DNA of 64,000 nt, taken from contig RZZW01000001.1 of the NCBI GenBank assembly GCA_009929695.1, forward strand, positions 124,001 through 188,000, given 5' to 3'. A program made the translations under genes and the position numbers. Below the pieces are notes generated by a model, which was given only the letters and a program-made list of their open reading frames with translations, was not told where the DNA came from and ran no database searches. The stretch is from Clostridia bacterium. Its GTDB lineage: Bacteria; Bacillota; Clostridia; Oscillospirales; Ruminococcaceae. Shown here one piece after another: positions 41,281 to 48,840 of the stretch; positions within the stretch are counted from its first letter, which is position 1, and each line of letters starts with the position of its first letter.

Positions 41281-42046
41281 ATCTCCACCCCAAATCGCGG
41301 AGTATTGCCTGCTTTGTCTCCAGTGCCATGCGCGAAAGCTCGGTTAGGCGGGTGTCGTCCATGTGGGGGGCTAGGCCGCTTATGCTGAAGGCGGCTTCGG
41401 CGCGGCCGCTGATGGCGGGCAGGCTTAATGCGACGCAGCGTATGCCGAGCTCGTTTTCCTCGTCGTCTGTGGCGTAGCCGGCAAGGCGCACCTGCTTTAG
41501 CTGTTCGATGAAATTTTCAAAGTCAACGACTGTATTTTGTGTAAGGCGCTGAATTTTGCTCTTTTGCCAAACGCGCTCGGCCTCGCCGTAGCTTTGCGTC
41601 GCGAGTATCGCCTTGCCAACGCCTGTGCAGTACATCGGTATGCGCCGCCCGACGCGGCTCGACATTCTCATGCTCTGCCCCGCCTCGGCTTTATAAAGGT
41701 AAACAACGTCGATGCCGTCTTGAATGACAAGGTGCACCGTCTCGCCGCTTTGACGCGCAAGGCGGTCAAGGTGCGGGCGCGCTACCATCAAAATATCCAT
41801 ATCGTTGACAATGCCGCTTGACAGCTCGAACATTTTGAGTGTCAGGCGGTAGTGCGTTGTAAAGCTGTCCTGCACGGCGTAGCCGAGCGTGATTAAGCTC
41901 GACAAAAGCCTGTGCGCGGTGCTTTTTGGCAGGCCGCTTTCGTTTGCCACATCTTGCAGGCTTATGCCCTTCGGGTGCTCGGAAAGTATCTCTATTATGC
42001 TGAAAATTCTGGCGACGCTCTGGACACCACCGCTTGCATTTTCCAC
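41279..42046 (-). CDS. IclR family repressor (KdgR-like)
   Basis: A 255-residue regulator. The HTH is ISLQDVANESGLPKSTAHRLLSSLITLGYAV; the C-terminal IclR effector domain has VYLYKAEAGQSMRMSSRVGRRIPMYCTGVGKAILA and a conserved end GIRCVALSLPAISGRAEAAFSISGLA. The GTG at 42046 sits 6 nt after GAGGTG, better than an upstream codon. Divergent from the KDPG aldolase/KDG kinase operon; near-identical palindromes precede both genes, so it should repress both. Confidence 0.92.
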   Translation of the reverse strand: MENASGGVQSVARIFSIIEILSEHPKGISLQDVANESGLPKSTAHRLLSSLITLGYAVQDSFTTHYRLTLKMFELSSGIVNDMDILMVARPHLDRLARQSGETVHLVIQDGIDVVYLYKAEAGQSMRMSSRVGRRIPMYCTGVGKAILATQSYGEAERVWQKSKIQRLTQNTVVDFENFIEQLKQVRLAGYATDDEENELGIRCVALSLPAISGRAEAAFSISGLAPHMDDTRLTELSRMALETKQAILRDLGWR

Positions 42047-42071
42047 AAATATCACCTCATGTTTTTGTGAC

Positions 42072-42088
42072 GTTCCACATTATGAAAC
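42072..42088. promoter_or_regulatory. IclR operator, iclR side
   Basis: GTTCCACATTATGAAAC, an imperfect palindrome. It shares TTCCACATTATG with the site 160 nt away before the aldolase gene. Autoregulation is implied. Confidence 0.6.
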
Positions 42089-42192
42089 GCTTATTAAATG
42101 TATTGTAACGCAATGTTTTGCAAAAATCAATAGCAAATAAGCTCATTCCGGCAAGGAAAAGCAAATTTTAATGAAAAGACGCAAGATACGCA

Positions 42193-42220
42193 TTGACAAC
42201 AAGCGCAAGATGATTATAAT
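42193..42220 (+). promoter_or_regulatory. Promoter of the KDPG aldolase-KDG kinase operon
   Basis: TTGACA (42193-42198), 16-nt spacer, TATAAT (42215-42220). Operator sequence begins 15 nt after the -10, over the expected start point, so a bound repressor would block initiation or escape. Confidence 0.85.
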
Positions 42221-42235
42221 AAAGACATGGAAAAG

Positions 42236-42261
42236 TGGAATGTCATTCCACATTATGGAAC
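42236..42261 (+). promoter_or_regulatory. IclR operator, aldolase side (overlapping palindromes)
   Basis: TGGAATGTCATTCCA (42236-42250, perfect) overlaps TTCCACATTATGGAA (42246-42260). The second is the same motif as at 42072-42088. Two overlapping sites suggest tight repression. Confidence 0.7.
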
Positions 42262-42295
42262 AAGAATATTCAAGGGTAAAAAGGAGAGCTTAATT

Positions 42296-43258
42296 ATGAA
42301 CGATGTACTGCAAAAGATTTATGAAATAGGCATTATTCCTGTTATCGCAATCAACGACGCTGACAAAGCCGTTCCTCTTGCGAAAGCACTTGTCGCGGGC
42401 GGTCTGCCTGCCGCAGAGGTGACATTCCGCACAGAGGCCGCCGAAGAAGCGATTAAACGCATTGTCGCGGAGGTTCCCGAGATGCTCGTTGGCGCAGGCA
42501 CAGTGCTGACAAAAGATCAGGTTGACCGCGCACAGGCTGCGGGCAGCAAATTTATGGTCAGCCCCGGCTTCAACCCCGAAATCACAAAATATGCGTTGTC
42601 AAAGGGCATCAACTTCATGCCCGGCACAGCCACACCCGGCGAGATGGAACAGGCAATGAGCATGGGTCTTGACGCCGTTAAATTCTTTCCCGCAGAGCAA
42701 AACGGCGGCGTTGCGAAGCTTAAAGCAGTCGCAGGCCCGTACAAAAATCTGCGTTGGATGCCCACAGGCGGCGTGAACGCCAAAAACCTGATGGACTACC
42801 TCTCATTTGACAAAATTATCGCCTGCGGCGGCACATGGATGGTCAAGGCTGACCTCATCGAAGCCGGCAACTGGGACGAAATCACACGCCTCACAAAAGA
42901 AGCCGTCACAAATATGCTCGGCTTTGAAATCAAGCACATCGGCATCAACAGCGCCGACGAAGCCGAAGCCACAGCAACAGCCGCGACATTTGCGTCGCTG
43001 TTCAGCTTTGACAGCGTTGCGGGCAACTCGTCTATCTTTGCCGCAAACAAGGCTATCGAAATCATGAAAAAGCCGGGTCGCGGCGCAAAGGGACACATCG
43101 CTGTCGGCACAAACACAATCGACCGCGCTGTTGCACACCTTAAATCACAGGGCGTTGAGTTTGACGACACAAGCCGCGTAGAGAAAAACGGCAAGCTTGT
43201 CGCAATCTACCTCAAAAACGAAGTAGGCGGCTTCGCGGTGCACCTTGTACAGAAATAA
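42296..43258 (+). CDS. eda: KDPG/KHG aldolase fused to a C-terminal VOC-like domain
   Basis: A 320-residue fusion. Residues 1-205 are a class I aldolase: IIPVIAINDADKA, VTFRTEAAEEAIK, LVGAGTVLT, VSPGFNPEI, FMPGTATPGEM and AVKFFPAEQ with the Schiff-base Lys in VKFFPA. Residues ~215-320 form a glyoxalase/VOC-like domain (IKHIGINSADE to GKLVAIYLKNEVGGFAVHLVQK). Ordinary Eda is ~210 residues. It splits KDPG to pyruvate and glyceraldehyde 3-phosphate in uronate catabolism. ATG at 42296 follows AAGGAG. Confidence 0.93.
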   Translation: MNDVLQKIYEIGIIPVIAINDADKAVPLAKALVAGGLPAAEVTFRTEAAEEAIKRIVAEVPEMLVGAGTVLTKDQVDRAQAAGSKFMVSPGFNPEITKYALSKGINFMPGTATPGEMEQAMSMGLDAVKFFPAEQNGGVAKLKAVAGPYKNLRWMPTGGVNAKNLMDYLSFDKIIACGGTWMVKADLIEAGNWDEITRLTKEAVTNMLGFEIKHIGINSADEAEATATAATFASLFSFDSVAGNSSIFAANKAIEIMKKPGRGAKGHIAVGTNTIDRAVAHLKSQGVEFDDTSRVEKNGKLVAIYLKNEVGGFAVHLVQK

Positions 43259-43280
43259 AAATATTTGCGGTTAATCTTTC

Positions 43281-43362
43281 CGTAGGGAGCGACGCCCTCG
43301 TCGCTCCGTTAACCTAAAATTTGCACATGCCTATTCGGAGCGACGAGGGCGTCGCTCCCTAC
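43281..43362. repeat. GTAGGG-shell palindromes with AGCGACG core, inside the eda-kdgK gap
   Basis: CGTAGGGAGCGACGCCCTCG then TCGCTCCG (43281-43308) and its inverted copy starting CGGAGCGACGAGGGCGTCGC (43336-43362). They are within the transcript between two cotranscribed genes, so would be present in the mRNA. Confidence 0.88.
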
Positions 43363-43395
43363 CTTAACAATGATATTTTTTGGAGGATTACTAAC

Positions 43396-44421
43396 ATGAA
43401 AGTAGTTACATTTGGCGAAGTTATGCTGCGTTTGCAGCCTTACGATTACCTGCGTTTTGTTCAGGCAGACAGCTTTGAAGCCACATTTGGCGGCGGCGAA
43501 GCAAACGTTGCAGTTTCACTTGCAAACTACGGAGCTGACGTGGCATTTGTCACAAAGCTGCCGAAGCACGCAATCGGTCAAATGGCAGTCAACAGCCTGC
43601 GCAAATATGGCGTTGACACAACCAAAATCGTCCGTGGCGGCGACCGCGTAGGCATCTACTTCCTCGAAAAAGGCGCTTCACAGCGCGGCAGCGTCTGCAT
43701 TTATGACCGCGCACACAGCGCAATTCAGGAAGCAGCCGCATCTGACTTCAACTGGGAGCAGATTTTCGACGGCGTTGACTGGTTCCACTTCACAGGCATC
43801 ACTCCGGCCTTGGGCGAAAACTGCGTAAACCTCTGCCTTGAAGCCTGCAAAGCCGCTAAAAAAGCCGGCGTAAAAATCAGCTGCGACCTCAACTATCGCG
43901 GCAAGCTGTGGACACGCGACGAAGCGCGCGCCGCAATGACAAAAATTTGCGAATATGTCGACGTTTGCATTTCAAACGAAGAGGACGCAAAGGACGTATT
44001 CGGCATCGAAGCCGAGAACACAGACATCACAAGCGGTCAGCTCAACAAAGACGGCTACAAGAGCGTTGCGAAGCAGCTTGCCGATAAATTCCATTTCGAG
44101 AAAGTTGCCATCACACTTCGTGAGAGCATTTCCGCATTTGACAACGACTGGAGCGCAATGCTTTATGACGTAGCGTCTGATGAATATTGCTTCTCGAAGC
44201 TGTATCACCTGCACATCATCGACCGCGTAGGCGGCGGCGACAGCTTCGGCGGCGGCCTTATCTACTCACTGCTTTCAGGCTACAGCACACAAGAAGCTGT
44301 TGAATTTGCCGTTGCGGCATCTGCCCTAAAGCACTCCATCGAGAGCGACTACAACTTTGCCACACTCGACGAGGTTAAAAAGCTCGCCGGCGGCAACGGT
44401 TCAGGCCGCGTACAGCGCTGA
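43396..44421 (+). CDS. kdgK: 2-dehydro-3-deoxygluconokinase
   Basis: A 341-residue PfkB/ribokinase-family kinase making KDPG from KDG, the substrate of the aldolase upstream. VTFGEVMLRLQP and FEATFGGGEANVAVSLANYG open the protein; SCDLNYRGKLW and ISNEEDAKDVFG follow; IDRVGGGDSFGGGLIYSLL has the catalytic Asp and anion hole. ATG at 43396 follows TTGGAGG. Confidence 0.94.
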   Translation: MKVVTFGEVMLRLQPYDYLRFVQADSFEATFGGGEANVAVSLANYGADVAFVTKLPKHAIGQMAVNSLRKYGVDTTKIVRGGDRVGIYFLEKGASQRGSVCIYDRAHSAIQEAAASDFNWEQIFDGVDWFHFTGITPALGENCVNLCLEACKAAKKAGVKISCDLNYRGKLWTRDEARAAMTKICEYVDVCISNEEDAKDVFGIEAENTDITSGQLNKDGYKSVAKQLADKFHFEKVAITLRESISAFDNDWSAMLYDVASDEYCFSKLYHLHIIDRVGGGDSFGGGLIYSLLSGYSTQEAVEFAVAASALKHSIESDYNFATLDEVKKLAGGNGSGRVQR

Positions 44422-44502
44422 TTGCGCTTAAAAATGATGTAACGATAATTTAGCGCTTATCGTTTACAATAATATCAACACTCTCTGTTTTTTACCTTAC
44501 CA

Positions 44503-44542
44503 AAACCAAACCCCCGCCCATAAAAAGGCGGGGATTTGGTTT
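44503..44542 (+). terminator. Hairpin after kdgK
   Basis: Stem AAACCAAACCCCCGCC / GGCGGGGATTTGGTTT (one mismatch) with 8-nt loop, 80 nt after kdgK. The T run (TTTATTAAT) is modest. Confidence 0.7.
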
Positions 44543-44554
44543 ATTAATACCCTA

Positions 44555-44633
44555 TTGTCATTCTGAGCGAAGCGAAGAATCTTTTGTGCGTTGCCATAGG
44601 TTTTAAGATTCTTCGCTTCGCTCAGAATGACAA
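44555..44633. repeat. TGTCATTCTGAGC inverted-pair repeat, copy 2
   Basis: TTGTCATTCTGAGCGAAGCG then AAGAATCTT and the inverted copy (44605-44633), 29-bp arms. Compared with copy 1 the stem changes GCGCAGC to GCGAAGC on one arm and GCTGCGC to GCTTCGC on the other, a compensatory change. Confidence 0.9.
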
Positions 44634-44687
44634 ATGTTTTGTGCACTGGCACTGTAAGGCTCGGGCGGGTCCGCGCAACTTTGCCTT

Positions 44688-44975
44688 TCACTTCTTTCTC
44701 GTCACATACGCTGTTATGTAAGCCGCGAGCCATGAAAGCAGCATCAAAATCAAAACTGCTTGATAACTGTATCTATATTCAATCGGAAGCACACCGAGCA
44801 GGCACAGGGCATAATAAACCGACAGCGCGATTAACATTACAGACCCGAAAATCCATTGCACCTTTAAAATATATTCAAATTCGCACTTTTTATTTTTGAA
44901 AGCGAGCTTTAAGCCTGTCACCAACACAAAATGCGCGACAGTTACAGCCCAAAATATCCACGCTTGTCCGCTCAT
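44688..44975 (-). CDS. Three-helix membrane protein, unknown
   Basis: A 95-residue protein with three hydrophobic helices (AWIFWAVTVAHFVLVTGLKL, WIFGSVMLIALSVYYALCLL, AVLILMLLSWLAAYITAY) and a basic tail. AAGGAG lies 8 nt before ATG. I do not recognise the family. Followed by a TTGTCATT-type repeat. Nothing in the neighbourhood hints at a function. Confidence 0.65.
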   Translation of the reverse strand: MSGQAWIFWAVTVAHFVLVTGLKLAFKNKKCEFEYILKVQWIFGSVMLIALSVYYALCLLGVLPIEYRYSYQAVLILMLLSWLAAYITAYVTRKK

Positions 44976-45054
44976 AAGCTTAACTCCTTAGTCGTGTCTC
45001 TTCCCTCGTCAGAGGGAGGCTCCGGCATAATTATGAGTTTTTACTGATTTCGAT

Positions 45055-45306
45055 TTAATGCCCTTTATATGCCGCCATTAAACCTCGCTTAAATATATAA
45101 TTGACATAACTATAACCACCGTTGCTCTCATGGCGCAGAAAAACTTGCCTCCAATAATATTTGTCGCTTTTTTCAATATACACTTGCCGCATTTCTCCGA
45201 CCTCGGTAGGCGGTCTTGCATCTTTTACACCTTTAGCAAATGCAGGCACCGACAAGCAAAGTGTCAACAAGCACACAAGAAAAACACTCGTTACTTTTTT
45301 CATCAT
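45055..45306 (-). CDS. Small secreted protein, unknown
   Basis: An 83-residue protein with a clear signal peptide (KKVTSVFLVCLLTLCLSVPAFA, cut after AFA) and a mature part of ~58 residues with aromatic clusters (SDKYYWRQVFLRH, GGYSYVNYIF). GGGGG lies 6 nt before ATG at 45306. Ribosome binding and signal peptide support it as real. No family recognised. Confidence 0.65.
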   Translation of the reverse strand: MMKKVTSVFLVCLLTLCLSVPAFAKGVKDARPPTEVGEMRQVYIEKSDKYYWRQVFLRHESNGGYSYVNYIFKRGLMAAYKGH

Positions 45307-45488
45307 CAAAATCCCCCAAATTCTTTTGTCATTTTAAATAAAATAATCATGCTTTCTAATTAAATTTTACAGCAAAACGCTACTATTTGCTACAGTTTGA
45401 GTTGTAAAAGTTTTTGCTCAGGTAAACTAGCATAACAGTTTACCCTAACCAATCAACGCCACGCCGTCATCGACGTGTCGTTATTTAG

Positions 45489-45605
45489 CTATTTTTTATT
45501 ATTTAAATATTTAATCATGCACATTACTGCAAGCACAGTTGGCGCAGCAGCAATAATTATAAAAATTATAGAAACCAATGAAGCTACAAATGATTGAAAA
45601 TACAT
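45489..45605 (-). CDS. 38-residue single-pass membrane peptide
   Basis: Found by eye: AAAGGAG, 5 nt, then ATG (45603-45605) and 38 codons ending TAG. It begins MYFQSFVASL, has one long hydrophobic helix (SIIFIIIAAAPTVLAVMCMI) and a basic end KYLNNKK. Size, RBS and helix resemble small membrane peptides such as type I toxin proteins; no antisense RNA promoter was recognised. It lies next to the IS element. Function unproven. Confidence 0.5.
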   Translation of the reverse strand: MYFQSFVASLVSIIFIIIAAAPTVLAVMCMIKYLNNKK

Positions 45606-45755
45606 ATATCTCCTTTGTAAAAGTGTAAGTTGAATTTTCAATTAAAAAATATCTGTTGTCTCTTTGTGCTGCTTTCAAATTTTTATATTGTTCTTAGCGA
45701 ATAAGTAGTAACAATTTTTCCCCAATAATCATGCGATGAACACGCAGAACCGTCC

Positions 45756-47411
45756 AAAACCACTGAAAAACCCTACATTTAGTGGTATAGTGGCAGCGAT
45801 AAATGCGAGGGCGAGAAAAAAGCTTCTAAAAGAGCTGTGGGGAGGGAATTCTTTCCACAATTTCCTCCTATTTGTTGAAAGATTGCCGCGATTCGCTTCA
45901 AATTGACAGCAAGTGCCGTCAACTTTGCTTGCATGGCAACACCAACAAGCCCGAAGCCCCTTGCTTGCTTCAAGCCGTGAAAGCGTTTCATCTCGCCGTT
46001 CTTCCATTCTTCGGCGGCACGCTTTTTGTATTTTGTTAAAAACTCCGGGCTTTTCTGACGCTGGCTCCATTCGTACATCTGTGAGGTATTCACCGAAACT
46101 TGCAGCTTGCGTGCTTTGCTTGATTGCTTACCCATGCAGCTCTCTCGGTTTTGGCACGTGGCACATTGCTTGGCATCAAAGGTGTATTCGAGCATTGAGT
46201 ACTCTTTATCACCATTTTTGCGAGTTTTCTTTTTGCAGGCTACGGTTTCGTTACCGAGACGGCAAATCCATTGGTCGCTGTCTTTGTTGTATGAGAAGCT
46301 CTCTTCGTCAATACGGTAGGCGGATTGGCTCACGGGGATATACGGCTCTGCGCCGTCCTGCTCAATTCGCTGCAAAATCGGAGCACGAAAATACGCTTTA
46401 TCGCCGTATACTTCTTTTACGGGCACATTTGCAGCCTTGGTTGCGTTCATAAGCGCGTCAAAATTAGTGCCGTCCACATACTCTCCGCTTTCAGCGCCGA
46501 CGGCTGTAATGATTCGCTCGTCCGCTGTCATGGTGTATTCCATTTTGTAGCCGTAAAAACTGCTGTCTCTGCTTTTTCGACCAACGCGGGCATCTTTATC
46601 CGCCAAAGAACGAATCCCTTTTTGTATCATGAACTTTTCGTCCGCCAAAACCTCTCGCGCTTCCGAAATGGCTCTTTTTGCATTCTTACCCGCAGTCGCT
46701 TCGCATGCGGCAATGTTCTTTCCCAAGTATTCTTTCAAGATGCGGCGCACTTCGTTTGGGTCTTCAATTTTGCTGCAATCGGGCAAAGTGGTGTCAAGGC
46801 TGTTAGTCAGGCTGCCTTTATCAAGCTTCACGGCTTTGAACAGCCGCTTTGCCAAATGGCGCAAAATCCGCTCCGGAGTTTTGCGGATAACTGCGGCTTC
46901 TATATGGGTGGAATCCACCGTTAATGCGTTGCCCTTGATAATGCCCTTGTCAACGCATTGACGAACAATCTCTGTCAATATATCGTCTAACGTCATGTCA
47001 ACTAAACGGTATCTGCGAAACTTTGCAAGCAAGCTTGCATCAGGCAGAGAATCCTCCGGATTAAGTCCCAAAAACCACAAATAGGCAAGATTGCAGTTTG
47101 CTTCCTCTATTACTTTTACATCTGATAGATTGTAAAGATACTCAAGCAAAAGCAACTTTAGCATCATTTCAGGCTCCTTCGCCGGACGACCGTTGTCTTT
47201 GCAGTAGCTTTTTGAAGGCTTTTCGTTGACAAAACTAAAATCGACTGCCGCCGAAATTCTCTTTAAAAGATGATCTTCGGGAATTCGGTCATACAAAACG
47301 CTGCAAAGTGATAACTGTTTTGTTTCATTCCAAAGCATTCCGCTACCCGCCTTTATGGTTTTCTTCTATTATACCATATTTAGTGTCAGATTGGGGTTTT
47401 TCAGTGGTTTT
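45756..47411 (-). mobile_element. IS1182-type insertion sequence, complete
   Basis: 1656 bp with perfect 18-bp terminal inverted repeats AAAACCACTGAAAAACCC at both ends, flanked by a 9-bp direct repeat GAACCGTCC (45747-45755 and 47412-47420). It carries one intact transposase. Removing the IS and one direct repeat restores a REP-like palindrome in the flank. The intact gene and exact ends suggest recent insertion. Confidence 0.88.
45779..47338 (-). CDS. IS1182 family transposase
   Basis: A 519-residue DDE transposase. The N-terminal domain has KSYCKDNGRPAKEPEMMLKLLLLEYLYNLSD and NLAYLWFLGLNPEDSLPDASLLAKFRR; the first Asp is in ALTVDSTHIEA, the second in VYGDKAYF, and a zinc-finger-like Cys cluster (CATCQNRESCMG) precedes MYEWSQRQKSPEFLTKYKKRAAEEWKNGEMKR in part with the catalytic Glu. 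No frameshift or stop, so likely functional. Confidence 0.93.
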   Translation of the reverse strand: MLWNETKQLSLCSVLYDRIPEDHLLKRISAAVDFSFVNEKPSKSYCKDNGRPAKEPEMMLKLLLLEYLYNLSDVKVIEEANCNLAYLWFLGLNPEDSLPDASLLAKFRRYRLVDMTLDDILTEIVRQCVDKGIIKGNALTVDSTHIEAAVIRKTPERILRHLAKRLFKAVKLDKGSLTNSLDTTLPDCSKIEDPNEVRRILKEYLGKNIAACEATAGKNAKRAISEAREVLADEKFMIQKGIRSLADKDARVGRKSRDSSFYGYKMEYTMTADERIITAVGAESGEYVDGTNFDALMNATKAANVPVKEVYGDKAYFRAPILQRIEQDGAEPYIPVSQSAYRIDEESFSYNKDSDQWICRLGNETVACKKKTRKNGDKEYSMLEYTFDAKQCATCQNRESCMGKQSSKARKLQVSVNTSQMYEWSQRQKSPEFLTKYKKRAAEEWKNGEMKRFHGLKQARGFGLVGVAMQAKLTALAVNLKRIAAIFQQIGGNCGKNSLPTALLEAFFSPSHLSLPLYH

Positions 47412-47429
47412 GAACCGTCCCCTGTGCTC

Positions 47430-47643
47430 CAAAACCTTGCGTAAGTGGACAAATTTCTTGATTTATTTTTGTGAAATTTTTTGCAATGCGAATAAAGGCC
47501 TCTTGGAGCGCGTCCTCCGCCAGTTTGTCGTCCTTTAAAATGTTAAAGGCAACGGATTTCATTGTGTGTCTATAGGCGTAATACACCCGCTCGAATTTAC
47601 TTTTTTCGTTCGGGGTATCTATGAGAGATAAGTATATCAGCAT
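47430..47643 (-). pseudogene. Truncated sigma-70 family sigma factor (region 2 only)
   Basis: MLIYLSLIDTPNEKSKFERVYYAYR then AFNILKDDKLAEDALQEAFIRIAKNF is sigma region 2 of a small ECF/SigF-like factor (YlaC/SigI-like style). After FTKINQEIC the frame passes into REP-like DNA and the IS. The expected regions 3-4 (RNTAID, helix-turn-helix) are not found on the far side of the IS. Probably dead; a deletion rather than a simple insertion. Confidence 0.7.
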
Positions 47644-47775
47644 TTATGGCTCTCCGTATTATTTTGCATATATAAATATATTACAGCAAAACGCGGTTGA
47701 CGGCAAGTGTGGGCGTGAGTGATTGATAGTATTTTGAATTTATGTTACAATGATAAAAATCAAAGGAGGTGCTGT

Positions 47776-48213
47776 ATGCAGATTTCGAGCAGATTTACTA
47801 TTGCTGTGCATGTGCTTGTTTGCATTGAGACGTTTAAAAATGATAGAAAAGTGACGAGCGAGCTGCTTGCGTCGAGCGTTAATGTAAACGCGGTTGTGAT
47901 AAGGCGGCTATTACAGCAGCTTAAGGCGGCGGGGATTGTGAACGTGGCGCGCGGCAGCGGCGGGGCTGAAATGGCAAAGCCGCTTGAAGATATCACTTTA
48001 CTTGATATATATAACGCGGTGGAGTGTGTTGAGTGCGGGAGCCTTTTTCATTTTCACGAAAACCCAAACGCGCTTTGCCCTGTGGGGCGAAATATACACG
48101 CCGTTATGGACACGCGGCTTGACAAAATTCAAAATGCGATGGAAAACGAGATGAAATCGGTGACTATTGCCGACATTATGAGTGACGCTGAAAAAATAAT
48201 AGGTTCTGAATAA
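47776..48213 (+). CDS. Rrf2 family transcriptional regulator
   Basis: A 145-residue Rrf2 regulator: MQISSRFTIAVHVLVCIETF, SELLASSVNVNAVVIRRLLQQLKAAGIVNVARG (winged helix and recognition loop), then AVECVECGSLF and NALCPVG. The Cys spacing is not the three-Cys cluster pattern of IscR/NsrR, so it resembles the YwnA-type or a two-Cys redox sensor. AAAGGAGG precedes ATG. Two palindromes lie after its stop, before a cupin gene it probably represses. Confidence 0.9.
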   Translation: MQISSRFTIAVHVLVCIETFKNDRKVTSELLASSVNVNAVVIRRLLQQLKAAGIVNVARGSGGAEMAKPLEDITLLDIYNAVECVECGSLFHFHENPNALCPVGRNIHAVMDTRLDKIQNAMENEMKSVTIADIMSDAEKIIGSE

Positions 48214-48215
48214 AT

Positions 48216-48244
48216 TTAGTTGTAACTATTGACATTACAACTAA
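48216..48244 (+). promoter_or_regulatory. Operator 1 of the cupin gene, over the -35
   Basis: TTAGTTGTAA (48216-48225), 9 nt, TTACAACTAA (48235-48244): perfect 10-bp arms. The -35 hexamer TTGACA (48229-48234) lies in the spacer. Confidence 0.7.
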
Positions 48245-48257
48245 TTGGTGGTATATT
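48229..48257 (+). promoter_or_regulatory. Promoter of the cupin gene
   Basis: TTGACA (48229-48234), 17-nt spacer, TATATT (48252-48257). Both flanked and overlapped by inverted repeats. Confidence 0.8.
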
Positions 48258-48289
48258 GTTGTTGTAATAAAGAATATTACAACAACAAT
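48255..48289 (+). promoter_or_regulatory. Operator 2 of the cupin gene, at the start site
   Basis: TTGTTGTTGTAATA (48256-48269) and its complement TATTACAACAACAA (48275-48288) with a 5-nt centre; arms are perfect. It shares TTGTAA/TTACAA half-sites with operator 1, and TTGTTGT/ACAACAA with the hcp-operon palindrome. Confidence 0.7.
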
Positions 48290-48303
48290 TTGGGGGTACT
48301 ATT

Positions 48304-48660
48304 ATGAGCAATTTTAAAAAGACGAGTGTGGCAGCAGACGCAAGAACGGAGCTGCACGACACGCTTAATTTGACAGGCGCAGAAGTGAGCATAAACAACC
48401 TACCCGCAGGGGCGGGCGTGCCGTTTGTGCACTCGCACAAGCAAAACGAGGAGATATATGTAATTCTTGCCGGAAAAGGCAGAGCTGTTATTGACGGTGA
48501 AGAGATAGCGCTCGCCGCAGGCGACTGGGTGCGCGTTTCACCGGCTGCAAAACGCCAATTTTTTGCCGCAAATGACACCGCGATAAGCTTTGCATGTATT
48601 CAGGTGAAGGAAAATTCGCTTGAAGGATATACGATGACTGACGCGGTGGTTGAGGGGTAA
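48304..48660 (+). CDS. Cupin domain protein
   Basis: A 118-residue cupin: VPFVHSHKQNEEIYVILAGKGRAVIDGEE is motif 1 (HxH...E) and LAAGDWVRVSPAAKRQFFAA motif 2, although the motif 2 His is replaced by Lys/Arg. The second half (AISFACIQVKENSLEGYTMTD) is typical of small Clostridial cupins. GGGGGT precedes ATG. It is the only clear target of the Rrf2 regulator next door. Ligand unknown. Confidence 0.88.
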   Translation: MSNFKKTSVAADARTELHDTLNLTGAEVSINNLPAGAGVPFVHSHKQNEEIYVILAGKGRAVIDGEEIALAAGDWVRVSPAAKRQFFAANDTAISFACIQVKENSLEGYTMTDAVVEG

Positions 48661-48683
48661 GTAGCGCGCAATGCTGCAAGGTG

Positions 48684-48780
48684 TGTAGGGGCGATCCACG
48701 AATCGCCCGAAAAACAATCGCGTCTGCAACGTCGCAAATTTACGCAAGCTTGCGCGGGCGATTCGTGAATCTCCCCTACG
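48684..48780. repeat. GTAGGG-shell palindromes, degenerate GCGATTC pair
   Basis: TGTAGGGGCGATCCACGAAT then CGCCCG (48684-48709) and CGGGCGATTCGTGAATCTCC then CCTACG (48755-48780). Each has one base change from the standard core, on only one arm, so these are decaying copies. Confidence 0.85.
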
Positions 48781-48801
48781 GTTAAACTGTAATTTACATA
48801 A

Positions 48802-48838
48802 AAAGCAAGCCCCACGCTTTTCGCGTGGGGCTTGCTTT
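48802..48838 (-). terminator. Terminator of the pyr-car operon
   Basis: Stem AAAGCAAGCCCCACGC / GCGTGGGGCTTGCTTT around a 5-nt loop, followed on the minus strand by TTTTTATG. It lies 3 nt after the carB stop. Confidence 0.92.
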
Positions 48839-48840
48839 AA

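Noticed and set aside
42227..42295. Longer N terminus for the KDPG aldolase
   Set aside because: Would begin inside the promoter/operator and precede the AAGGAG RBS.
46325..46924. 199-codon frame antisense to the transposase
   Set aside because: Inside the IS transposase on the other strand, no start signal; shadow.
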